Shown piece by piece: positions 7,860-12,221 of a stretch of 12,221 nucleotides of DNA; the stretch's first letter is position 1, and every line of letters starts with the position of its first letter. The stretch comes from Sphingomonadaceae bacterium (GTDB lineage Bacteria; Pseudomonadota; Alphaproteobacteria; Sphingomonadales; Sphingomonadaceae): contig JAFAZM010000391.1 in the NCBI GenBank assembly GCA_019239785.1, positions 1 through 12,221 on the forward strand, written 5' to 3'. Below the pieces are notes generated by a model. The model ran no database searches. It was not told where the DNA came from and was given only the letters and a program-made list of their open reading frames with translations. Both the position numbers and the translations under genes were made by a program.

Positions 7860-8308
7860 TCCGGGTCTCCCGCGACGTGCGCGCGTTCCCGGGCCGGCCC
7901 GGCGACGCCCGCCACGGTCCAGCCGCGAAGCCCGGCAACGAGGAGCAGGAGCGCGACGATGACGGACAGTGTGATCCCCGTCGGAACGACCGAGGTCCAG
8001 GCATCGCGCGAGTGGACGAGGACGTTCACGACCGACAGGATGGCCGCCGCGGCGACGAGCAGGAAATCGAACCAGCGGATCGCCGCGACGCGACGGAGGG
8101 CGACCTCGATCAGGAGGACAATGGCCGCGATCAACGCGAGCACCAGGCCGCCGGCGATGAGCCACGCCGAGAAGTTCGCCCACTGCATCAGAGCGTTGCT
8201 CGAGTACATCATATCGCTGAACAGAGCTGCCATCAGCAGCGTGCCGCCAAGCGAGATGAAGAATGGATGGAGCGGCCGTCTGTCGCCGGCGACCGAAAAG
8301 CGGACCAT
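7856..8308 (-). CDS. DUF2231-type four-helix inner-membrane protein
   Basis: A 150-residue membrane protein with the N-terminal pattern RRPLHPFFISLGGTLLMAALFSDMMY, in which the HP pair and the first-helix Asp (SD, about residue 32) are typical of DUF2231. Four hydrophobic segments lie at about 16-35, 46-70, 79-98 and 109-128, followed by a short polar tail. The ATG at 8308 has an excellent GGAGGA (8319-8314) five bases upstream, so I prefer it over an upstream ATG ten codons earlier. Its TGA overlaps the dehydrogenase ATG by four bases, which points to co-expression. The family has no settled biochemical role; related proteins often sit beside haem or redox genes, so a part in electron transfer or anchoring for the dehydrogenase is an inference only. 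Confidence 0.85.
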   Translation of the reverse strand: MVRFSVAGDRRPLHPFFISLGGTLLMAALFSDMMYSSNALMQWANFSAWLIAGGLVLALIAAIVLLIEVALRRVAAIRWFDFLLVAAAAILSVVNVLVHSRDAWTSVVPTGITLSVIVALLLLVAGLRGWTVAGVAGPARERAHVAGDPE

Positions 8309-8771
8309 TGGCTTCCTCCAGCCGCTGCCGCCGCCCAACGTCAGCTCGCCCTGAACGCACGAGCTGAAGCTGCGGTCCGAATTCGCGGTAGGATATTAGG
8401 ATGCCGGTTTGCCGGCCCGCCCTCGCGCTTCAGGTCGCGCGGAGCCTGCGCATGCGCGCCGGCGCCTCTTCATGGCCCGAATTGCGGCAAGGCCTCCCCC
8501 CGGCTGACATTGGCAGTGGCAGGCATGGGAGCCTCTAGAGCGATTTCCAGTCAGATTGAATGATCTTACGACTCGGAAATCTCGGCAGAACAAGAACCTG
8601 AAGCGGTTGATCTGCAATCAGATCACAAACCGCTCCAGGGTCCGGACGCTGGCTCCGACGCCCGCTGAAAGGGCCTTCGTCGAACCGCGGAGGGATTTGA
8701 TCGGCGCGCGCTTTCCGCCACCATGCCGTTCGCTTTGATGGCGGCGTCGTTCGCGAAATGGGGAGGAACGG
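8309..8771. other. 463-bp divergent intergenic region
   Basis: This gap separates the DUF2231/dehydrogenase operon (minus) from the aldo/keto reductase (plus). It holds a small hairpin GCCGG-TTTG-CCGGC (8403-8416) next to a possible minus-strand -10 (TAATAT, just left of it), and the degenerate inverted repeat at 8532-8640. Between and beyond these I see no gene: the open frames here lack a ribosome-binding site or begin inside the repeat. No clear promoter for the reductase was found. Confidence 0.6.
8532..8640. repeat. Degenerate inverted-repeat intergenic element
   Basis: The arm at 8538-8565 (GAGCGATTTCCAGTCAGATTG onward) is an imperfect reverse complement of 8609-8635 (ending CAAACCGCTC). 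CTCTAGAGCG/CGCTCCAGGG extends the ends. The right part also folds alone: AGCGGTT and GATCTG, loop CAAT, CAGATC, three-base bulge ACA, AACCGCT (8602-8634). It is clearly more A/T-rich than the surroundings. TCTAGAGCGATTT-like ends remind me of dispersed palindromic repeats of alphaproteobacteria, but I cannot verify copy number. Confidence 0.6.
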
Positions 8772-9710
8772 GTGACGATGGAGATGCGCAAGCTTGGGCG
8801 CAGCGGCCTGGTCACGCCGCGGCTGATCCTCGGCGGCAACGTGTTCGGCTGGACCGTGAAGGGCGCGGAGGCCTTCGCCATCCTCGACCGCTTCGCCGAG
8901 GCCGGCGGCGTGATGATCGACACCGCCGACGTCTACACGCAGTGGATCCCCGGCCATGTCGGCGGCGAATCCGAGCGGCTGATCGGCGAATGGCTGAAGC
9001 GCCGCGGCGGCGCCAAGGGCATGCTGATCGCGACCAAGGTGGGCTGGGCCGAGGGCCTTTCGGCGCGCGAGATCGCGCGGGCGTCCGAGGCCTCGCTGCA
9101 GCGGCTCGGGATCGAGACGATCGACCTCTATTACGCCCATAAGGACGATCCCGCGACGCCGCTGGAAGAGACGCTCGCCGCCTTCGACCGGCTGGTGCAG
9201 GCCGGCAAGGTGCGCGCGCTCGGCGCCTCGCAGATCGAGGCGGACCGGCTCGCCGAGGCGCTCGACATCGCCGAACGGGTGGGCTTCGCGCCCTATTCCG
9301 TCCTGCAGACCTGGTACAATCTGGTCGACCGGCCGCGCTACGAAGGCGCGCTCTCGGCCCTGGTCGCCGAACGCGGCCTCGGCATGACCGCCTTCTACGG
9401 CCTCGCCAACGGCTATCTCACCGGCAAGTATCGGACCGAGGCCGACCTCGCCCGCAGCGTGCGCGGCGAGCGCGTCGCCGGCCACATGGCGGGCAACGGC
9501 CCGCGCGTGCTGGCCGCGTTCGACGAAGTGGCCGCCGAGACCGGCGCCACCCCGGCCCAGATCGCCTTGGCGTGGCTGGCCGCGCAGCCGACGGTGACAG
9601 CGCCGATCGCCAGCGCGACCAGCCTCGCGCAGCTGGAGGAGCTGCTCGGCGCGCTGACGCTGGAACTGAGCGCTCCGCAGCTGGCGTATCTTTCCGCGGC
9701 ATCGGCTTGA
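8772..9710 (+). CDS. Aldo/keto reductase
   Basis: A 312-residue NADPH-dependent aldo/keto reductase with a TIM-barrel fold. The family tetrad is complete: Asp50 and Tyr55 in MIDTADVYTQW, Lys89 in LIATKVG, His123 in LYYAHKDDP. The N terminus MRKLGRSGLVTPRLILGGNVFGW is typical, as are GKVRALGASQIEADRL and the C-terminal cofactor segment TAPIASATSLAQLEELLGAL. The start is GTG 8772, because GGAGG (8762-8766) is five bases upstream; ATG 8778 and 8784 are alternatives, giving products two or four residues shorter. The gene appears monocistronic and ends at a strong hairpin. The physiological substrate is unknown; it belongs to the broad YajO/YghZ-like group whose members reduce aldehydes and sugars. 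Confidence 0.94.
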   Translation: MTMEMRKLGRSGLVTPRLILGGNVFGWTVKGAEAFAILDRFAEAGGVMIDTADVYTQWIPGHVGGESERLIGEWLKRRGGAKGMLIATKVGWAEGLSAREIARASEASLQRLGIETIDLYYAHKDDPATPLEETLAAFDRLVQAGKVRALGASQIEADRLAEALDIAERVGFAPYSVLQTWYNLVDRPRYEGALSALVAERGLGMTAFYGLANGYLTGKYRTEADLARSVRGERVAGHMAGNGPRVLAAFDEVAAETGATPAQIALAWLAAQPTVTAPIASATSLAQLEELLGALTLELSAPQLAYLSAASA

Positions 9711-9715
9711 TCCGG

Positions 9716-9760
9716 TCCCATGCCGGCACGCTGCCGGGCGGGCAGCGTGCCGGCATGGGA
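9716..9760. terminator. Perfect 20-bp hairpin after the aldo/keto reductase
   Basis: The arms at 9716-9735 and 9741-9760 (TCCCATGCCGGCACGCTGCC and its exact reverse complement) surround a five-base loop GGGCG. It begins five bases after the reductase TGA, so it should block or protect the 3' end of that transcript. There is no T-run on either side, so it is not a standard intrinsic terminator. It may act with Rho, as an mRNA stabiliser, or be a small mobile palindrome. Confidence 0.7.
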
Positions 9761-9863
9761 GGCTGAGCCTGCTTCGGGGAATTGCTGATGCGGCCATCCG
9801 CTCTGCGACCGTCCGGGCCGTTCAACGTGACGCCTCGCGATCCTGAAGCCTGACATAGTTCAC

Positions 9864-9888
9864 CCGTTCTGGGCGGCGGCCGGAACGG
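9864..9888. other. Hairpin in the convergent gap, CCGTTCTGG/CCGGAACGG
   Basis: Nine-base arms pair with one G-T wobble around a seven-base loop (GCGGCGG). It lies midway between the reductase and the interrupted minus-strand gene and could end read-through from either side. No T-run is present. Confidence 0.35.
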
Positions 9889-9945
9889 CTAAAATTGGCG
9901 ACCGAGCCCTCAGTCTCTGCTTTAAGATTTCAAGAGTTTGAAGCG

Positions 9946-9967
9946 GCGACAGAGATCGGGCTGTCGC
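9946..9967 (-). terminator. Possible terminator hairpin of the DUF6883 gene
   Basis: GCGACAG, loop AGATCGGG, CTGTCGC is a perfect seven-base stem. On the minus strand it lies 41 bases beyond the TGA at 10009. The sequence after it is A/T-rich but lacks a run of T, so the role is uncertain. Confidence 0.35.
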
Positions 9968-10008
9968 GCTGCGACCCGCAGGCAGAGAAACGAACAGGGC
10001 CGGACGTC

Positions 10009-10527
10009 TCAGCTGTCGAACGACTGGACGTCGGCTTCGATGCCGTTGAGGCGGAGGATCGACGCCACGGTCCGCGCCCATGCATTTGCGCGGTCGATCG
10101 ATTGACTGGGAATGGGGCTGAACGCGACCACCCCGCCATAGCCGTCGGTATCGCCGATGCCTTCTCGCTTTAGCCAACGCGCGAACCCACGCCTGGCGTC
10201 GAACACGCGCACCAACGCGGTCCCGCATTCGCCTTCCGAGATCGCCCCGAATCCCGACAGGAACATCGGCGTCGGGACGTGACTCTCGCCAGACTGGACG
10301 CCGGCCGCGTTTGCCCACTCCCAGAGCTGTGACCACTCGGCATCGCCGCGCGCGCCCGGCAGCAGGATCGGCGGCTCGCCCGGCTCTACCGCCTCCGCAT
10401 CGCGCGGGCCGGGATAGGCGGTCGAAAGCGACGGGAGCGCACCGGGGTTCATATTCCATCCGGTGACGATCAAAGCCGTCTTCCCCGCGCGGTTGCGGAT
10501 GCGCATCGGCACTTCGAAGCGGGCGCC
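10009..10527 (-). pseudogene. 3' half of the TAG-interrupted DUF6883 gene
   Basis: These 172 codons continue in the same frame directly after the TAG at 10530-10528. They begin GARFEVPMRIRNRAGKTALI, then VTGWNMNPGALPSLSTAYPG, which is the expected second half of a DUF6883 fold (strand, R/G turn, T-x-W strand, then the closing TAYP). About 130 further residues form a separate module: WSQLWEWANAAG, then TPMFLSGFGAISEGECG, VFDARRGFARWLKREGIG, and IDRANAWARTVASILRLNG. I do not recognise that module. An internal ATG at 10512 could start a 167-residue product, but no ribosome-binding site precedes it and it would begin inside the domain. No further stop or frameshift is seen down to the TGA, so the interruption is recent or is read through. 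Confidence 0.7.
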
Positions 10528-11553
10528 CTATCCGGTCTTCCACTCGTTGAGCTTCACCGCATTGGGCTCGGCCATCAGAAGGCCCGAATAAAATTGCGCA
10601 GCCAGATATCGCCAGTCCTCCGGATCGATACCGAGATCGTCGATCAGGAAGGCAGCCTTCGACTTCCCATCTTTGCTAGTCCGGTCGAACAGATATTTAG
10701 TGAATTTGCCCTCGGGCATGATGGCTTGCAGGATGTCGGACGATTCCGCGACGGCCTTGAACTCGAACGTCTTGCGTCCGGCATTCAGGAAGAAGGCGCG
10801 ACTCATCTCTTCGAGAACCCGCTGCTCGACATTTCCAGCCTGTTTCCGCGCAACACCTTCGGCAGCCTTCTTTCCGCGTTCGGAAACCGAACCGCGCAGA
10901 AGACCCTCCGGCCCGGAGCTCGCGAGCCAACCATAAGGCTGCCATACCGGACCACCGGGCTTGAAGGTCGCAGACCCTTCGAGAGGCCAGTCCCGCTCCG
11001 CCTCGTAGCTTAGTTCCTGCACGATCGTCCCGTCCTGGATGGCGGCGGCGTAGATCAGATTGTCGAAGAAGCCGCCGCGATGGACGGGATTGCCGGGATC
11101 GATCGCAAAGGCGCCGACATAGCCCGGCACCGCGCGCAGATTGGCATCGATCGCGTCACGGACATCGGCATCGAGCGCCGACAGCGCGACGCACTCTCCG
11201 GTATGGAGTCTGAAGATATCCAGCCCCGCCTGGCGATCTACGCTACTCCAATCCTCGCCGAGTGAATCAAGCCATTCCCAGATCACGTATTTGTAGATGT
11301 CCTTGTCGTGCGAGACCGTCCGGCCGCTCCCGCGCTCGAAGCCATGGACCCCAGTGGTACGCTCGGCAAATCCCGACAAGGTTGGCATCCCAACCCGAAA
11401 CTGGGATCGCGTCCTCCCCGCAGGATCGGCCGATCCGAGCGCGGCCAGGACCTCGCTCGTGAAGTAGGCCAGCTGCGGATCGGGCAGTCCCTCGACGTTG
11501 CCGTCGAACAGAAAGGCATAGGCACGGGTCGGGCGCTGTTTATCGGAGTGCAC
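10528..11553 (-). CDS. Unknown protein with the first half of a DUF6883 domain; ends at an in-frame TAG
   Basis: A 341-residue open part of a gene that probably once read through to 10009. GTG 11553 is chosen because GGAGGA (11563-11558) lies four bases before it; ATG 11565, twelve bases upstream, has no ribosome-binding site. Residues 10-65 (AYAFLFDGNVEGLPDPQLAYFTSEVLAALG) and 80-215 (DKDIYKYVIWEWLDSLG, GYVGAFAIDPGNPVHRGGFFDNLI, RDWPLEGSATFKPGG) match nothing I know. A basic helical stretch follows (226-256). From 276 the sequence MPEGKFTKYLFDRTSKDGKS, with KAAFLIDDLGIDPEDWRYLA after it, has the layout I know from DUF6883 (Y-L, then K-x-K-A-x-F, then a helix). It stops at EWKTG just where the family has Tyr-Gly. 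Codons ending in A/T are more frequent than in flanking genes. No signal peptide or membrane helix is seen. Function unknown. Confidence 0.7.
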   Translation of the reverse strand: MHSDKQRPTRAYAFLFDGNVEGLPDPQLAYFTSEVLAALGSADPAGRTRSQFRVGMPTLSGFAERTTGVHGFERGSGRTVSHDKDIYKYVIWEWLDSLGEDWSSVDRQAGLDIFRLHTGECVALSALDADVRDAIDANLRAVPGYVGAFAIDPGNPVHRGGFFDNLIYAAAIQDGTIVQELSYEAERDWPLEGSATFKPGGPVWQPYGWLASSGPEGLLRGSVSERGKKAAEGVARKQAGNVEQRVLEEMSRAFFLNAGRKTFEFKAVAESSDILQAIMPEGKFTKYLFDRTSKDGKSKAAFLIDDLGIDPEDWRYLAAQFYSGLLMAEPNAVKLNEWKTG

Positions 11554-11609
11554 GGTATCCTCCATCGGTCAGGAGATGGTCATCGGTCCGCCCTGTATCA
11601 ATGTTCCGG

Positions 11610-11615
11610 ATAGTA
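11610..11615 (-). promoter_or_regulatory. Possible -10 box of the DUF6883 gene
   Basis: TACTAT on the minus strand would put the start of transcription near 11603, about 50 bases before the GTG. The -35 position 17 bases upstream reads TAAACT and falls inside the 17-bp palindrome, so a repressor there would block it. The -35 match is poor. Confidence 0.3.
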
Positions 11616-11630
11616 TCCGCGGAGTTACGG

Positions 11631-11647
11631 CCAGTTTACTAAACTGG
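11631..11647. promoter_or_regulatory. Perfect 17-bp palindrome, candidate operator
   Basis: CCAGTTTA, centre C, TAAACTGG: eight-base half-sites without mismatch, A/T-rich at the centre as in binding sites of dimeric repressors (TetR, HxlR or MarR type). It lies 78 bases upstream of the DUF6883 gene start and 210 bases upstream of the Old Yellow Enzyme start. Its regulator is not in the window. Confidence 0.6.
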
Positions 11648-11649
11648 GC

Positions 11650-11685
11650 CTGGGCTGACGCGAGAGCCCAGTCTTCACTCAGTGA
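11650..11685. repeat. Two small palindromes beside the operator
   Basis: CTGGGCT (11650-11656) pairs exactly with AGCCCAG (11665-11671). Next to it is TCACT-C-AGTGA (11675-11685). They lie between the two TAAACTGG sites and could be further protein sites or a leader hairpin. Confidence 0.35.
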
Positions 11686-11700
11686 TGAGCGTCTAATTGG

Positions 11701-11708
11701 TAAACTGG
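11701..11708. promoter_or_regulatory. Second TAAACTGG half-site
   Basis: The same eight bases as the right half of the palindrome recur 61 bases further on, within GGTAAACTGG. The opposite half is degenerate (TCTAATTG). This may be a weaker secondary site that allows cooperative binding or looping. Confidence 0.4.
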
Positions 11709-11857
11709 CACCGTAATGAAGCTGACGGCCCGAGGACCGGGACTGGACGTCGGCTACGCCCCAGCTCTCGTCATCCACCGAGTGAGTCTGAATCACCCCC
11801 CGCTCCGGGAACCCTCACATGGCCCCTTCGTATCTGCCGCTTGCAGGAGCGTCCCCC

Positions 11858-12221
11858 ATGACCGCCGCATTGTTCACGCCGTTCGAAATCGGCGCACTCA
11901 CGCTCGAGAACCGGATCGTCATTGCGCCCATGTGCCAATATTCGGCGCGCGATGGCTGCATGACGGACTGGCACGTCATCCACCTTGGCCAGCTCGCACT
12001 TTCCGGGGCCGGCCTGCTGACGATCGAAGCCACGGCGGTGGAGCCGGCAGGAAGGATCACCTACGCCGACGTGGGCCTCTATTCGGATGAAACCGAGGCG
12101 GCGATGGCGCTTACCCTCGCGAGCGTCCGGCGCTGGTCGCCGATGCCGATTGCGATCCAGCTCGGCCATGCGGGCCGGAAGGCGTCGACCGAGGTGCCCC
12201 GGAAGGGCGGGGACCAGATCG
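11858..12221 (+). CDS. NADH:flavin oxidoreductase, YqjM-like Old Yellow Enzyme, 3' end outside the window
   Basis: An FMN-dependent ene-reductase that reduces activated C=C bonds with NAD(P)H. The first 121 residues are visible. LFTPFEIGALTLENRIVIAP leads into MCQYSA, with the Cys26/Tyr28 pair characteristic of the YqjM (thermophilic-like) class. WHVIHLGQLALSGAGLLTIEATAV and IQLGHAGRKAS (100-110) follow, the latter a conserved FMN-site strand. ATG 11858 has AGGAG (11845-11849) eight bases upstream, and the product aligns with the family from its first residues. The gene is divergent from the DUF6883 gene, with about 300 bases holding palindromes between them. Such enzymes are often induced by electrophiles through a nearby repressor, which is not visible here. 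The family call is secure; the substrate is unknown. Confidence 0.93.
   Translation, partial: MTAALFTPFEIGALTLENRIVIAPMCQYSARDGCMTDWHVIHLGQLALSGAGLLTIEATAVEPAGRITYADVGLYSDETEAAMALTLASVRRWSPMPIAIQLGHAGRKASTEVPRKGGDQI

Noticed and set aside
8505..8530. Possible sigma54 promoter (TTGGCA then GGCA)
   Set aside because: The -12 half does not read TTGC at the needed spacing.
8396..8617. Minus-strand frame of 73 codons in the divergent gap
   Set aside because: It begins inside the inverted-repeat element and is Arg-rich low-complexity sequence typical of antisense GC-rich DNA.
8535..9797. 420-codon frame antisense to the aldo/keto reductase
   Set aside because: It is produced by the high GC3 of the true gene and passes through the hairpin and the intergenic repeat.
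10009..10512. A separate 167-residue gene starting at ATG 10512
   Set aside because: It is in the same frame as the upstream part, has no ribosome-binding site, and would begin in the middle of the DUF6883 fold. One interrupted gene explains it better.
11569..11796. Minus-strand open frame of 75 codons from a GTG, ending just before the DUF6883 gene start
   Set aside because: It runs through the palindromes of the control region, matches no family, and a GGAG near the GTG is its only support.

Overview
The window looks like a chromosomal segment of a GC-rich alphaproteobacterium, most likely a member of the Sphingomonadaceae. This rests on the very high G/C third-position use, the large cysteine-containing TonB-dependent receptor type, the LytS/LytTR pair, the intergenic composite palindrome and the GTG/TTG starts. 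The placement comes from general recognition, not from any database search. No tRNA, rRNA, CRISPR array, transposase or integrase is visible.

Left part (1-4145). A TonB-dependent outer-membrane receptor, cut by the left edge, runs to 3330. A clear intrinsic terminator follows, then a ~140-bp composite palindrome that fills the convergent gap to a PadR-family repressor gene on the minus strand (3603-4145). The 4146-4348 gap holds a 19-bp inverted repeat that may be the PadR operator.

Centre left (4349-6524). A 51-codon minus-strand gene with a strong ribosome-binding site was found by reading the sequence. It lies back to back with a two-gene operon for a LytS-type membrane histidine kinase and a LytTR response regulator, whose start and stop codons overlap (TGATG). 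A good sigma70-type promoter for the operon (TTGACA, 17 bp, TAGATT) sits in the 59-bp gap, right beside the small gene's ribosome-binding site.

Centre right (6543-9760). On the minus strand, a four-helix DUF2231-type membrane protein is translationally coupled (ATGA) to a lipoprotein of the PQQ-dependent sorbosone/glucose dehydrogenase family. A 463-bp gap with a degenerate inverted-repeat element separates it from a plus-strand aldo/keto reductase, which ends just before a perfect 20-bp hairpin.

Right part (10009-12221). One long minus-strand reading frame is split by a single in-frame TAG. The stop falls inside what I recognise as a DUF6883 domain, so the two pieces are best read as one gene of about 514 codons with a nonsense mutation (or readthrough). 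Its outer modules are unfamiliar, and its codon use is visibly less GC-rich than its neighbours', so it is the most likely accessory gene here. Upstream of it are a perfect 17-bp palindrome and a repeated half-site. Then comes the start of a YqjM-like Old Yellow Enzyme gene that runs off the right edge.

I see no complete new multi-gene system. The strongest leads are the TAG-interrupted DUF6883 protein and the small peptide gene opposite the LytS/LytTR operon.
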